Assembly: GCA_030428835.1 (NCBI GenBank)
Contig: JAUIEP010000025.1
Span: 1-40,926, forward strand
Length of the DNA stretch: 40,926 nt
Direction: 5' to 3'
Source: Gammaproteobacteria bacterium
Lineage (GTDB): Bacteria; Pseudomonadota; Gammaproteobacteria; Pseudomonadales; Halieaceae
This document shows positions 16,679 to 26,172 of this stretch, one piece after another (within the stretch, counting starts at the first letter, position 1; each line of letters opens with the position of its first letter). A program made the translations under genes and the position numbers. The notes below the pieces were generated by a model, which was not told the DNA's origin, ran no database searches, and worked only from the letters and a program-made list of their open reading frames with translations.

Positions 16679-16743
16679 GTGTCACTCTTCCGCCTGAAGT
16701 GTTGCGGCCATGATGACCGCGCGGGCGGCCTTTCGCAAAGGGC

Positions 16744-18903
16744 TTGTGCCTGTGGCAGTATGCGTTGGCCGCGCCTGCCGCGGTACGTCACCCACCGGCC
16801 CGGGAATTGCACACGATCACCGCGCACCGCGTCACACTGCTCGTTGTAACACTGGTGCTGGCCAGTGTGCTCGGCACGCGGCTGTTGCTCGACGCGTTCG
16901 CCGTGGACCAGTCCTCCACCCTTGAACAGATGCTCACGCCGGCGGATGTCGCCGCCATCGAGGAGTTCCGCGCGTTATTTGCGATCGAGTCGGAGCCGGT
17001 GCTGCTGGCGCTGCGCGCGCCCGGTGGCATGGCCACCGATCGAGTGGCCGCCATCGAGAACGCACTCGCCGCCTTGGACGGCGTCGCGACCACGCTGTCC
17101 CCGGTGTCGGTTGCGCGCCTTGAGTTCAGCGCCACCGCGATCTTCCGCCTGCGCGACGACGCGCAGTTGCTGTTGCTGTTCCTCGCCCCTGACTACCAAC
17201 AGCTCGACGCGGCGCGCGCCCTGTCGGCCGCGATCGAGCGCACGGCGCGCGCCGCGCTCAGCGACGGGGAAGAGGTCGTCATCGCGGGGATGCCGCAGGT
17301 GCGTGCCGCGTCCTGGGACATCACCGCGCGGGATGCGCGTCTCATGGTGCCGCTGCTGGTCCTGGTGACGGCGCTCGTCGTCTTCGCGTTCTTCCGGTCC
17401 TGGGCGGCGCTCGGCCTGTCGCTGTTGCTGACGTCCCTCACCACCTTCGCCTGCCTGCTGCTGCAGTACCTGTGGCAGGCAGAGATCAGGGCGCTGGTGG
17501 TGTTCATCGTGCCCGTGATGTGGGCGATCGCGACGCTGGACGCCTTTCACCTGTACTCGCGCACCGCGCTCGAGCAGCGCCGCGGTACCCGCGACCCCGC
17601 GCGCGCCGCCGCCCGCGCGCTGTTCCTGCCGTGCCTCGCGACCACGGCGACCACCGCCGGTTGCTTCGCCACCCTGACGTTGCTGGACACCTCGCCGCTG
17701 ATCGTCAGCTTCGGCGCCTGGGGCGCGGCGGGGGCGATCATCGCCTTCCTGCTCACCTTCACCCTCGGCGTGCGCTTTATGACCCTGCGCGCCGACTGGC
17801 GCTCGCTGCCGGTGTGGCCCGCGTTCTGCGCCTTCGGGCTGGTGCGCCTGGCCGAGCGCCATGCGCGCGTCACCGTTGTGCTGTGGTTGCTGTTGGCCGT
17901 TGCCGCAGTGGCGGCGCTGCCGCGGCTCAACGTGGCGACGCTCTTCCCCCAGGTCTTCACCCGCGAGCAGCCGATTGCGCGCGATATCGAGCGCCTGCGT
18001 GACCTGACAGGCAGCGACCTGAACGCCATCGATCTCGTGATCACGCCGACGGATGTACACGGGGAACCGCTGGAGCGCCTCGCCTCGGCCGCGCTGTTCA
18101 CCAGCCACTATCTCGCGACGATCGAGGAAACGCGTTACGTGTTGCCCACGGGGCTCATGAGCGCGCAGGACATCAAGGGCGTGCTGCAACGCGCGCGCGA
18201 CGACAGCGCGAGCGGCTATGCACTGCGCGGGGAGTTGCGCGAAGGCCTGGCGAACTGGGTGAACGAAGACGCCGGCGCGGTGCGCCTGCAGTGGTATCTC
18301 TCTGCCACCTCATTCGAGCGCAAGCGGGAGATCATGGCCTGGGTCGCCAATTTCGACGAGGACGCGCTCACCCATCACCGCATCGCGCTCTCCGGCACCG
18401 GCTATTACTACCACCTGACGGAGGAACGCGGACTGCGCAGCCTGGCCTCCAGCAGCCTGTTGTCCGTGTTGTTGATCGCGCTGGCACTGCTGTGGATCAC
18501 GCGCCGCGCCGGTGCCGCACTCGCGGCGCTCTGCGGCAGCGTCGTGCCGGCGCTGCTGCTGGCGGGGTGCATGGGATGGCTCGGGGTGCCGTGGTCTATC
18601 GCCATGCTGCCGATGCCCGCGCTGCTGCTGGGCCTCGTCAACGACGACACGATTCACATGGCCTGGGGAGCGGGCCGTTTGCGCCAGTGGCGGCGCAACG
18701 CGCTGGAGGCCGGCCCCGCGCTGCTGGCGACAACTGTTGTGCTGTCCGGCGCCATCGGGACGATGGCGCTGTCGGGCATCCAGACGAATGCCTACCTGGG
18801 GTTGCTGATCCCCGCCGGGCTGGTGCTGGCGCTGCTGTGCAACCTCACGCTGTTGCCCGCGCTCAGCTCTTGGTCACGCAGATCATCTCGATCGACAGGC
18901 TGA
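16744..18903 (+). CDS. RND/MMPL family exporter
   Basis: 719 aa with about 12 transmembrane helices in the RND superfamily plan: TM1 near residues 25-45, a periplasmic loop (about 60-200), a bundle of five helices (about 200-350), TM7 near 372-395, a second periplasmic loop, and five final helices (about 560-710). Intramembrane acidic residues that could relay protons are visible (WAIATLDAFH about 262, LVNDDTIHM about 633). It likely exports lipids or hydrophobic molecules. The start is uncertain: no ATG or GTG precedes TM1, the listed start is TTG, and a second TTG lies at 16807. The 3' end overlaps the convergent lipoprotein gene by 41 bp. Confidence 0.82.
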   Translation: MCLWQYALAAPAAVRHPPARELHTITAHRVTLLVVTLVLASVLGTRLLLDAFAVDQSSTLEQMLTPADVAAIEEFRALFAIESEPVLLALRAPGGMATDRVAAIENALAALDGVATTLSPVSVARLEFSATAIFRLRDDAQLLLLFLAPDYQQLDAARALSAAIERTARAALSDGEEVVIAGMPQVRAASWDITARDARLMVPLLVLVTALVVFAFFRSWAALGLSLLLTSLTTFACLLLQYLWQAEIRALVVFIVPVMWAIATLDAFHLYSRTALEQRRGTRDPARAAARALFLPCLATTATTAGCFATLTLLDTSPLIVSFGAWGAAGAIIAFLLTFTLGVRFMTLRADWRSLPVWPAFCAFGLVRLAERHARVTVVLWLLLAVAAVAALPRLNVATLFPQVFTREQPIARDIERLRDLTGSDLNAIDLVITPTDVHGEPLERLASAALFTSHYLATIEETRYVLPTGLMSAQDIKGVLQRARDDSASGYALRGELREGLANWVNEDAGAVRLQWYLSATSFERKREIMAWVANFDEDALTHHRIALSGTGYYYHLTEERGLRSLASSSLLSVLLIALALLWITRRAGAALAALCGSVVPALLLAGCMGWLGVPWSIAMLPMPALLLGLVNDDTIHMAWGAGRLRQWRRNALEAGPALLATTVVLSGAIGTMALSGIQTNAYLGLLIPAGLVLALLCNLTLLPALSSWSRRSSRSTG

Positions 18904-19801
18904 AGATCGTGTCGCCGCCCGCGGTGCGCGCGACGTCGAGCTCCACCGGGTCGCCGTTGGTCGTCGCGGCATTCACCACCGCGGCGAACACATCGTCGTG
19001 CGCCGTCACCACACCGTTCACCTTGTACTCGAGGGTGTTCTGGATGTCGCCCGGTACCGCGATGCCCTCGTCATTGAGGAACTCGTTGCCCGCCACGCTG
19101 CCGCTCGCCCTGCTGCGCAGGCGTATGAGGTAGTTCGCGCCGCCCTTGGCCGCCCGGAACTCCGTGCGGTAGGTGCCCGCCTGCGGGAATCCGGAAATGA
19201 AGTTCGACGGCGAGGAATCGGTGGCGCAGATGCCGGCGTTGCCGTTGGTCAACAGCTGGGCGATCGTGATCGAGGTGATGCCCACATTGGCGGGCGTCAC
19301 ATCGTTGACGTTGGCCGCCGGATCCCAGAAACCCTCGAGGCCGCACTTCTTCTTGAAGTTGTCCTGGTCGGAGCCGTTGAAGGGCACGTCGCGGAACGTG
19401 AGCGCGCCGGTGGCGATGGCGTCCTGCAGGGCCGCGAGCTCGGTGGCGTCGGTCAGGACGTCCTGGTTGGGACAGGGCGCGGTGTTGGGCCGGTCGTCGT
19501 TGCCGAGCGCGGGCGCGTTCCCACCATTGCCGCCGTTCCCCCCATTGCCGCCGTTCCCCCCATTACCGCCGTTCCCCCCATTACCGCCGTTCCCCCCATT
19601 ACCGCCGTTGCCACCGTTTCCGCCATTGCCCCCGTTGGTACCGCCGTTGGTGCCACCATTCGTGCCGCCATTCGTACCGCCATTGGTGCCCCCGTTGGTA
19701 CCGCCGTTGTTGTTGTCGTTGTTGTTATTGTTGCCGCCGCCGCCACAGGCGATCAGGGTGACTGAGAACAACACGAGCAACAGGATGCGGAGGGACTTCA
19801 T
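18863..19801 (-). CDS. Lipoprotein with Gly/Asn/Thr repeat linker
   Basis: 312 aa. Lipoprotein signal with lipobox LIAC (Cys19), then GGGG, an Asn/Asp run, six GGTN units and a long GGN repeat up to about residue 95. A globular domain of about 215 residues follows, with Cys at CPNQD, KKCG, GICAT and MICVTKS. The repeat is probably a flexible tether holding the domain away from the outer membrane. I do not recognise the domain. I chose the ATG at 19801 because it opens a perfect lipoprotein signal. The DNA repeat inside could change length by slippage without a frameshift. Confidence 0.82.
   Translation of the reverse strand: MKSLRILLLVLFSVTLIACGGGGNNNNNDNNNGGTNGGTNGGTNGGTNGGTNGGTNGGNGGNGGNGGNGGNGGNGGNGGNGGNGGNGGNGGNGGNAPALGNDDRPNTAPCPNQDVLTDATELAALQDAIATGALTFRDVPFNGSDQDNFKKKCGLEGFWDPAANVNDVTPANVGITSITIAQLLTNGNAGICATDSSPSNFISGFPQAGTYRTEFRAAKGGANYLIRLRSRASGSVAGNEFLNDEGIAVPGDIQNTLEYKVNGVVTAHDDVFAAVVNAATTNGDPVELDVARTAGGDTIFSLSIEMICVTKS
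19517..19745. repeat. Coding minisatellite (18-bp then 12-bp units)
   Basis: Five nearly identical 18-bp units run from 19524 to 19613 (encoding GGNGGN on the minus strand), followed by diverged units and then about six 12-bp units encoding GGTN, and a short gtt/gtc run encoding the Asn/Asp stretch. All unit lengths are multiples of three. Confidence 0.9.
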
Positions 19802-19863
19802 GGCGGCGCGGCCTCGGTGGGGGGTGTGAAAAAAGTATAGGGGCAGGCTCGGGGAGCGGCAAG

Positions 19864-20964
19864 TTAGCGCGTTGGCGCCGCGCTGCAGTGGGAGGGCATT
19901 CTCGCTGTTTCCGTGGCCCCTGCCGCGCCTGTTTCCAGCCAGGCCGCCAGGCACGCCTCCCGCACCATGGGCTCAAGCTCGCCCACGCGCCGCGCCAGCG
20001 CGTAAAAGCCGGGCAGGTCGCCCCCGGCGTGCGCCAGCATCGCGTCGAAGGCGCCGACATACTTGCTGTAGGCCGCGACGGCGCCAAGGCTTGCATTGTT
20101 GAACACGGCATCCTCGCGGCCGGTCAGTTCACCGTACTTCCCGGCGGCGGCATCGAGCAACTGCGCCTTGCGCCTGCGCATCTCGGGAACCGCTATGCGT
20201 TGCCGATACAGCGCCTCCAGCGCCGCGCGCGTGTCGATGGCCAGGTCGGTGAAGGCGGCCACGCGGTCCAGGTAGTGCTGGTAGTCCGCCAGCGCCTGCC
20301 CGGAGTCACCGTCGGCGTAGAAGCGCGCGAGGCCGGCGCGCTCCACCGCCATCGCGAATGACTCGTTGAAGAAGGTGTCGCCCTCGACGTAGAGCTGCTG
20401 GTGCGCCAGCTCGTGGATGAGCAGCCCGGCGAGGCGGTAGTCGGGCAGGTCGACGAAGGTGCTCAGCACGGGATCGTCGAACCAGCCCAACGTGGAATAG
20501 GCGGTGACCGGGGAGATGTGCGTGTCGAAGCCCTGCTGCGCGAACTGCTCGCGCTGCTCCGCCAGCAGTTCGGCGTCGAAGAAGCCGCGGTAGTTGGCGC
20601 AGCCGATGATCCAGTAACACCAGCTGTACAGCTCGGTGGAGAATTCCGGGGCGACGTACAGGTTCTGCACGACGTAGTCCCGGCCCAGGTCGACATAGCT
20701 CGTATAGCTGTCGTTGAAGGACAGGCCCAGCTCCGCGCCGGCGAAAGTCCTCACCCGTTGCACCAGCTCCAGTGCCGTCGCCAGCTCCGGGTCGGCGTCC
20801 GCGAGGACATCGGTGACCGGCTGCGCCGCCGCCAGCAGCGCGAGGTGGCCGTACGCGACCTGGTAGTAGTAGCGCGTGCTGCTGCAGGCCGTGAGCAGCA
20901 GGAGGATGGCTGACAGCATTACCGTTGCGGCGATTTTCGTCACGTGAGGTTTGGCGCGTTTCAT
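19864..20964 (-). CDS. Putative zinc aminopeptidase lipoprotein
   Basis: 366 aa. Lipobox LTAC (Cys27) anchors it to a membrane. HELAHQ (184-189) is the zinc-binding HExxH motif, preceded by TAYSTLGWFDDPVLSTF; this combination fits the Pfam Aminopep family (COG4324). It most likely acts in the periplasm on peptides. A second acidic zinc ligand probably lies in FNESFAMAVE (about 199-208). It is divergent from alanine dehydrogenase with only 55 bp between starts. Confidence 0.82.
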   Translation of the reverse strand: MKRAKPHVTKIAATVMLSAILLLLTACSSTRYYYQVAYGHLALLAAAQPVTDVLADADPELATALELVQRVRTFAGAELGLSFNDSYTSYVDLGRDYVVQNLYVAPEFSTELYSWCYWIIGCANYRGFFDAELLAEQREQFAQQGFDTHISPVTAYSTLGWFDDPVLSTFVDLPDYRLAGLLIHELAHQQLYVEGDTFFNESFAMAVERAGLARFYADGDSGQALADYQHYLDRVAAFTDLAIDTRAALEALYRQRIAVPEMRRRKAQLLDAAAGKYGELTGREDAVFNNASLGAVAAYSKYVGAFDAMLAHAGGDLPGFYALARRVGELEPMVREACLAAWLETGAAGATETARMPSHCSAAPTR

Positions 20965-21019
20965 GTTTGCGGCAGACTATACTGCACCCGGGCGCGTGCA
21001 GATACGGGAGGGTGCCTTC

Positions 21020-22156
21020 ATGCTGGTGGGTGTGCCAACGGAGATCAAGAACCTGGAGTTCCGGGTCGGCCTGACCACGGGGTCGGTGGAGGAGCTCGTG
21101 CACCACGGCCACGAGGTCCTGGTGCAGGGCGGGGCGGGCGAAGGCGTGGGCCTGCACGACGACATGTACCGCGCCGCGGGTGCGCAGATCGTGGCGGATG
21201 CCGCGGAGATCTTCGCCCGCGCCGACATGGTGGTTAAGGTCAAGGAGCCGCAGCCGCAGGAGTGTCGCCTGCTGCGTCCCGGCCAGGTCCTGTTCACCTA
21301 CCTGCACCTCGCCCCGGATCCCGGGCAGGCGCAGATGTTGCGCGAGTCGGGTTGTGTCGCCATCGCCTATGAGACGGTGACCGCCGCCGACGGCACCCTG
21401 CCGCTGCTGTCGCCCATGAGCGAGGTGGCGGGGCGCATGTCCATCCAGGCCGGCGCGCACGCCCTGGAAAAGGCCAAGGGCGGCTCGGGCATGCTGCTCG
21501 GGGGTGTGCCCGGCGTCGAGGCCGCGCGCGTGGTGGTGATCGGCGGCGGCGTGGTGGGCACCAACGCCGTCCGCATGGCCATGGGCATGGAGGCCCACGT
21601 GACGGTCCTGGATACATCGCTCAAGCGGCTGAAGGAACTGGACTTCCAGTTCGGCTGCATGCTGAACACGATCTACTCCACGCGCGAGACGCTGTGGAAG
21701 CACGTCACCGGCGCCGACCTAGTGATCGGGGCGGTGCTGGTCCCCGGCGCGACGGCGCCCAAGCTGGTCACGCGCGAGATGCTGCGGGCGATGCGGCCCG
21801 GTTCCGTGGTCGTCGACGTGGCCATCGACCAGGGCGGTTGCTTCGAGACCAGCCGGCCGACCACGCACTCGGACCCGACCTACGTGGAGGAGGGCGTCGT
21901 GCACTACTGCGTCGCGAACATGCCCGGCAACGTCGCGCGCACATCGACCTTTGCGCTCAACAACGCGACGCTGCCCTTCACCCTGGCGCTGGCCGACAAG
22001 GGCTACCGCCAGGCACTGCTGGACGACCCGCACCTGCGCAACGGCCTCAACGTGCACGCCGGCGACATCACCTGCGCCGCGGTGGCGCAGGCGCTGGGCT
22101 GCGAGTATCGTCCGGCGATCGATGTCCTGTCGGAGGGTTTGCCGCCCGCGAGCTAG
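21020..22156 (+). CDS. ald: Alanine dehydrogenase
   Basis: 378 aa, usual length about 370. It interconverts L-alanine and pyruvate plus ammonia with NAD. Catalytic Lys75 (KVKEP) and His96 (YLHLAPD) are at the positions numbered in well-studied enzymes. The NAD Rossmann motif [11 protein letters not shown] is near 173-183, and [14 protein letters not shown] near 265-280 holds the conserved Asp. GGGAGG upstream (21006-21012) fits the ATG at 21020; the longer open frame would run into the divergent aminopeptidase gene. TATACT at 20978 is a candidate -10. In this neighbourhood it could return alanine made by the putrescine aminotransferase to pyruvate. Its TAG stop shares CTAG with the convergent acyl-CoA dehydrogenase stop. 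Confidence 0.95.
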   Translation: MLVGVPTEIKNLEFRVGLTTGSVEELVHHGHEVLVQGGAGEGVGLHDDMYRAAGAQIVADAAEIFARADMVVKVKEPQPQECRLLRPGQVLFTYLHLAPDPGQAQMLRESGCVAIAYETVTAADGTLPLLSPMSEVAGRMSIQAGAHALEKAKGGSGMLLGGVPGVEAARVVVIGGGVVGTNAVRMAMGMEAHVTVLDTSLKRLKELDFQFGCMLNTIYSTRETLWKHVTGADLVIGAVLVPGATAPKLVTREMLRAMRPGSVVVDVAIDQGGCFETSRPTTHSDPTYVEEGVVHYCVANMPGNVARTSTFALNNATLPFTLALADKGYRQALLDDPHLRNGLNVHAGDITCAAVAQALGCEYRPAIDVLSEGLPPAS

Positions 22157-23331
22157 AAGGCGGGTATATCGGTCTGGCTGCGCCCGAGGATCAGCCCGTG
22201 CACGTCGTGGGTCCCCTCGTAGGTATTCACGACCTCCAGGTTCACCATGTGGCGCATGACCGGGTACTCGTCGGAGATGCCGTTACCGCCGAGCATGTCG
22301 CGCGCCTGCCGCGCGATGGCGAGCGCCTTGCCGCAGGAGTTGCGCTTGGTGAGCGAGATCAGCTCCGGCGCGATCTTACCGGCATCCATGAGCTGCCCCG
22401 CGCGCAGGCAGGCCTGCAGGCCGATGCTGATCTCGGTCTGCATGTCGGCGAGTTTCAACTGCACCAGCTGTTTGGATGCCAGCGGTACGCCGAACTGGCT
22501 GCGCTCTAGGGTGTAGTTGCGCGCCGCGTGCCAGCAGGTTTCCGCCGCGCCGAGCGCGCCCCACGAGATGCCGTAGCGCGCGTTGTTCAGGCAGCCGAAG
22601 GGGCCCTTCAGTCCCTCCACGTGCGGCAGCAGGTTCGCCGCGGGCACGAACACGTCGTCCATCACGATCTCGCCGGTGATTGAGGCGCGCAGCGCGAGCT
22701 TGCCCTCGATTTTCGGCGCGGACAGGCCCTGCATGCCTTTTTCCAGGATGAAGCCGCGGATGACCCCGTCGTCGGTTTTCGCCCAGACGACGAAGACATC
22801 GGCGATCGGGCTGTTGCTGATCCACATCTTGCTGCCGCTCACGGCGTAGCCGCCGTCGACGCTGCGCGCGCGGGTCACCATGCCGCCGGGGTCCGAGCCG
22901 TGGTCGGGTTCCGTCAGGCCGAAGCAGCCGATCCACTCTCCCGTGGCGAGCCGCGGCAGGTACTTCTCCCGCTGTTCGTCCGTGCCGTAGGCGTGGATCG
23001 GGTACATGACCAGTGAGGACTGCACGCTCATCATGGAGCGGTAGCCGGAGTCCACGCGCTCGATCTCGCGCGCGATCAGGCCGTAGGAGATGTAGTCCAC
23101 ACCCGGACAGCCGTAGCCCTCGATGGTCGAACCCAGCAGGCCCAGCGCGCCCATCTCGCGGAAGATCGCCGGGTCGGTCTGCTCCTTGCGAAACGCCTCG
23201 CGCACGCGCGGCAGCAGTTTGCCCTGCGCGTATTGGGCGGCGCTGTCGCGGACCATGCGCTGCTCGTCGGTGAGTTGTTCCTCGAGGAGGAAGGGGTCCT
23301 GCCAGTTGAGTTTTTGCCAGCGTTTGGTCAT
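22153..23331 (-). CDS. gcdH: Glutaryl-CoA dehydrogenase
   Basis: 392 aa, acyl-CoA dehydrogenase fold. It oxidises and decarboxylates glutaryl-CoA to crotonyl-CoA in lysine, tryptophan and cadaverine breakdown, with FAD. It carries family-specific features: [18 protein letters not shown] (Arg that binds the glutaryl carboxylate), [16 protein letters not shown] (flavin contact) and [16 protein letters not shown] with the catalytic base Glu near 372. The subfamily assignment over a general acyl-CoA dehydrogenase rests on those segments, which match human GCDH closely. It is followed, on the same strand, by agmatinase upstream across a REPIN. Confidence 0.93.
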   Translation of the reverse strand: MTKRWQKLNWQDPFLLEEQLTDEQRMVRDSAAQYAQGKLLPRVREAFRKEQTDPAIFREMGALGLLGSTIEGYGCPGVDYISYGLIAREIERVDSGYRSMMSVQSSLVMYPIHAYGTDEQREKYLPRLATGEWIGCFGLTEPDHGSDPGGMVTRARSVDGGYAVSGSKMWISNSPIADVFVVWAKTDDGVIRGFILEKGMQGLSAPKIEGKLALRASITGEIVMDDVFVPAANLLPHVEGLKGPFGCLNNARYGISWGALGAAETCWHAARNYTLERSQFGVPLASKQLVQLKLADMQTEISIGLQACLRAGQLMDAGKIAPELISLTKRNSCGKALAIARQARDMLGGNGISDEYPVMRHMVNLEVVNTYEGTHDVHGLILGRSQTDIPAF

Positions 23332-23370
23332 TCGGTAACCTGTTGTTCCGGGTGCAGTGCCGCTAAGCCC

Positions 23371-23468
23371 TGTAGGGTCGAATTCATTCGACCTGGAACG
23401 GCGTTCTCAATACCAGGCAATGCTGTGATTGAGCGCCGGGTTCTGCGTCGAATGAATTCGACCCTACA
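23371..23468. repeat. REPIN copy 3 (best preserved)
   Basis: Arms at 23371-23394 and 23445-23468, both of the tGTAG type with perfect GGTCGAA/TTCGACC or near-perfect stems and a 50-nt spacer containing a nested ctcaat/attgag inverted repeat. It lies between gcdH and the agmatinase gene, and its right arm provides the agmatinase stop codon (TAG of TGTAGG, 23464-23466). Confidence 0.9.
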
Positions 23469-24387
23469 AACCCCTGCTCGCGCGCATGTACAGGAACTGC
23501 AGCGCCAGGCTCGCACCGGCCAGCGCCGTAATGTCCGCGTGGTCGTAAGGCGGCGCGACCTCCACCACGTCGAAGCCCACGATATTGAGGTCCGCGATAC
23601 CCTGCAGGATGGCCAGCGCGCGCGCGGTGCTGAGGCCGCCGACCACGGGCGTGCCCGTGCCGGGCGCGAACGCGGGATCCAGGCAGTCGATGTCGAACGT
23701 CAGGTACGCCGGCTCGTCGCCCACGCGCCTACGGATCGTGTCGACGATGACGTCGACCGTCTCCTCGCTCGCCTCCAGCGCGTCGAGTACCTCGTAGGGG
23801 TGCTCGACCACGTCGTAATCCGTGCGGATGCCCACCTGGATGGAGCGCGCCGGGTCGACCAGCCCCTCCTCGGGCGCGCGCAGGAACATGCTGCCGTGGT
23901 TGTAGCGCGCATCCTCGTCGTAGGTGTCGGTGTGCGCGTCGAAATGGATCAGCGCCAGTTCACCGTGCGTCTGCGCGTGACCGCGCAGCAGCGGCAGCGT
24001 GATGAAGTGGTCGCCGCCGAGGGTGACCAGCGTCTTGTCGGCGGCGGTGATCTCGGCGGCCACCTGCTCAACCCGCTCGAGCATGTCCTCGCTGTCGCCG
24101 AACAGGAAGTCCACGTCGCCGTAGTCGATGCCGCCGAGTTCCTCGCTGAGAATGAAATCCCAGGGCCAGCGCCGCTCCTCCCAGCGCAGGTTGGCGCTCG
24201 CGCGGCGAATGGCGCTCGGACCCATGCGGGTGCCCGAACGGCCGCTGGTGCCGAGGTCGTAGGGGACGCCCATGACGACGGCATCCACGTCCGGGTCGTC
24301 GAGGTCGCGGGACAGCGGCAGGCCCATGAAGGAGAAGTTGTTGGCGTACAGGGAGGGGTCGTCCAGCGGGACCTTGTCGTCGGCCAT
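23464..24387 (-). CDS. speB: Agmatinase
   Basis: 307 aa, ureohydrolase fold. It hydrolyses agmatine to putrescine and urea with two Mn ions. The metal ligands are present: His127 (GGDHF), Asp150/His152/Asp154 (DAHTDTYD) and Asp232/Asp234 (DIDCLDP). The family substrate varies (agmatine, guanidinobutyrate, guanidinopropionate), so agmatinase is the best but not the only reading. The last codons read into a REPIN arm, which supplies the stop. It lies 132 bp upstream of gcdH on the same strand, and the putrescine-type aminotransferase and permease are 4.5-7 kb away. Confidence 0.88.
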   Translation of the reverse strand: MADDKVPLDDPSLYANNFSFMGLPLSRDLDDPDVDAVVMGVPYDLGTSGRSGTRMGPSAIRRASANLRWEERRWPWDFILSEELGGIDYGDVDFLFGDSEDMLERVEQVAAEITAADKTLVTLGGDHFITLPLLRGHAQTHGELALIHFDAHTDTYDEDARYNHGSMFLRAPEEGLVDPARSIQVGIRTDYDVVEHPYEVLDALEASEETVDVIVDTIRRRVGDEPAYLTFDIDCLDPAFAPGTGTPVVGGLSTARALAILQGIADLNIVGFDVVEVAPPYDHADITALAGASLALQFLYMRASRGL

Positions 24388-24439
24388 TCTCGTGTCCTTT
24401 GCGGCAGCTGCGGATTACCCGCCGCGGCAAGTCCCGCAA

Positions 24440-24468
24440 ATTATTTGCGCCCGCCGTGCAATTTACAA
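24440..24468 (-). promoter_or_regulatory. Candidate promoter of agmatinase gene
   Basis: Read on the minus strand: TTGTAA (24463-24468), 17 bp, AATAAT (24440-24445), about 50 bp before the start codon at 24387, in a local AT-rich spot of the divergent 157-bp gap. Confidence 0.35.
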
Positions 24469-24544
24469 TAGCACGCGGGCGCGCTTGCGCCCTGCCCGGT
24501 GCGCGCAGTACCCTCGGACGTTCCCCACGCCCCTTTAAAACCGC

Positions 24545-26140
24545 ATGACGAGCCAGCCCGACGCCGCCACTGCCCGCGAACTGCAAGACCTGCTCCGCGA
24601 CGGCTTTACCGCACTCACGCGCGGCGACGTCGAGCGCGCCGGCGACTGCTGCCGCCGCGCTCTCGCACTGCAGCCCGACCTCGTGCAGGCGCACTTCCTC
24701 GTCGGCCTTGTCAGTCTCGAGGCGCGCGAGCGCGGGACGGCGTTCAGCGCCTTCCAGTCCGTCGTGAAACTCGACCCGGACCACGCCGCCGCCTGGGCGC
24801 ACCTCGCCAAGCTCTACATGAGCGAGGGCCAGGTCAACAGGGCGGACGCCGCCCTGCGCGAGACGCGCCGGCTCAAGCCCGCGGACCCCGTGGTGCTGGA
24901 CCTCATAGGCAGCACGCTGTCGCTCATGGGTGAGCACGGCGTGGCAAAGGCGTTCTTCGCGCGGGCCAATACCTCCCGGCCGAATCACCCGCCCTTCATG
25001 CAGAACCTGGCGAACGCGCTGGTCTTCCACGGGGAGACCGACCTGGCCGGGCAGGTGTTCCGCGACATCATCGCCATCCAGCCCAACAGTCCCCAGGCGC
25101 ACTGGGGCCTCGCCAGCGCGCGCAAGGCCACCTCGGGCGAGCATATCGACGAGATGCGCGCGCAGCTCGGGCGCGGCGTGGGCAACCCGCGCGCGCGTGC
25201 CTTCTATCTCTACGGCATCGGCAAGGAGTGCGAGGACCTTGAGCGCTGGGACGAGGCTTTCGACGCGTTCAGCGAGGGCGCGAGCGCGCGGCGCAGCACG
25301 GTCGAATTCGACGAGGCCGCGGAGGTCGAGATGTTCGACTACCTCGCCGGCCACTACACGGCCGACTGGCTGGCCGCCGGCGCCGCCGGCGACCCCGACT
25401 CCTCCCCGATCTTCGTGCTCGGGCAGCCGCGTTCCGGCACCACGCTCGTCGAGAGGGTGATCACCGCGCACTCCCAGGTGCATTCCGCGGGCGAGCTGCA
25501 GCACTTCGGGCTGGCGCTGCGCCGCCTGGGCCGCTACAACAACCCGAAGCGCTTTTCGAAGGAGCTGTTCGAGGCCGCGCTGCAGCTCGACCCGGCCCGG
25601 GTCGGCGGGATGTACCTCAAGACCAGCGACCGGATGACCGGCGACACGCCGCGTTTCGTCGACAAGCTGCCGCAGAACTACCTGCTGCTACCGCTCATTT
25701 TGAAAGCCCTGCCCAACGCGAAGATCGTCCACCTGGTCCGCGACCCCATGGACGCCTGCTTTGCGAGCTTCAAGCAACTCTTTGCCGATGCCTACCTGCA
25801 TTCCTACGAGCAGGGCGAGATGGCGCGCCACCACGCGCGCTACCTCCGCCTGATGGCCGCCTGGCGGGAGCGTTTCCCCGGCCGCTTCCTGGACATCTCC
25901 TACGAGGAAACGGTGGCCGATCTCGAACCCCATGCCCGGCGCCTGCTCGGCTACCTCGAACTGCCCTGGGAAGACGCCTGCCTTGCGTTCCACGCGCAGG
26001 ACGCGGCCGTGTCCACCGCCAGCGCCGTGCAGGTGAGGGAGCCCGCGCACACGCGATCCATCGGTCGCTGGCGTCGCTACGAGGACAGGCTGGGCCCGAT
26101 GCTGGAGGCGCTGGCCGCCGAGGGCGTGGCGCCCGGGTAG
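24545..26140 (+). CDS. TPR-repeat sulfotransferase
   Basis: 531 aa. Residues about 15-280 contain TPR repeats (for example 14-47, 48-81, 82-115, 150-183). From about 287 a sulfotransferase domain follows, with the PAPS 5'-phosphosulfate loop GQPRSGTTLVERVI (293-306) and the 3'-phosphate motif IVHLVRDPMDACFASFKQLF. It likely moves a sulfuryl group from PAPS to an unknown acceptor; no signal peptide is evident, so it is cytoplasmic. The next gene downstream is TonB receptor 2, separated by a likely terminator. From memory, this protein type often neighbours TonB receptors in marine gammaproteobacteria and sphingomonads; the reason is not known to me. Confidence 0.9.
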   Translation: MTSQPDAATARELQDLLRDGFTALTRGDVERAGDCCRRALALQPDLVQAHFLVGLVSLEARERGTAFSAFQSVVKLDPDHAAAWAHLAKLYMSEGQVNRADAALRETRRLKPADPVVLDLIGSTLSLMGEHGVAKAFFARANTSRPNHPPFMQNLANALVFHGETDLAGQVFRDIIAIQPNSPQAHWGLASARKATSGEHIDEMRAQLGRGVGNPRARAFYLYGIGKECEDLERWDEAFDAFSEGASARRSTVEFDEAAEVEMFDYLAGHYTADWLAAGAAGDPDSSPIFVLGQPRSGTTLVERVITAHSQVHSAGELQHFGLALRRLGRYNNPKRFSKELFEAALQLDPARVGGMYLKTSDRMTGDTPRFVDKLPQNYLLLPLILKALPNAKIVHLVRDPMDACFASFKQLFADAYLHSYEQGEMARHHARYLRLMAAWRERFPGRFLDISYEETVADLEPHARRLLGYLELPWEDACLAFHAQDAAVSTASAVQVREPAHTRSIGRWRRYEDRLGPMLEALAAEGVAPG

Positions 26141-26172
26141 CGCATAACCCCTACCTCGTGGGGCGCTTTTTG
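26139..26172 (+). terminator. Likely intrinsic terminator after TPR-sulfotransferase gene
   Basis: Interrupted stem agcg..cccc/gggg..cgct with a bulge on the left arm and a 5-T run (26167-26171). It begins at the stop codon. Confidence 0.5.

Noticed and set aside
16744-16806. Confident N-terminus for the RND exporter
   Set aside because: Only TTG codons are available and the purine-rich site is misplaced, so the start is left uncertain.
19517-19745. Possible CRISPR array
   Set aside because: Repeats are 12-18 bp, in frame and encode GGN/GGTN inside a lipoprotein; no spacers and no cas genes.
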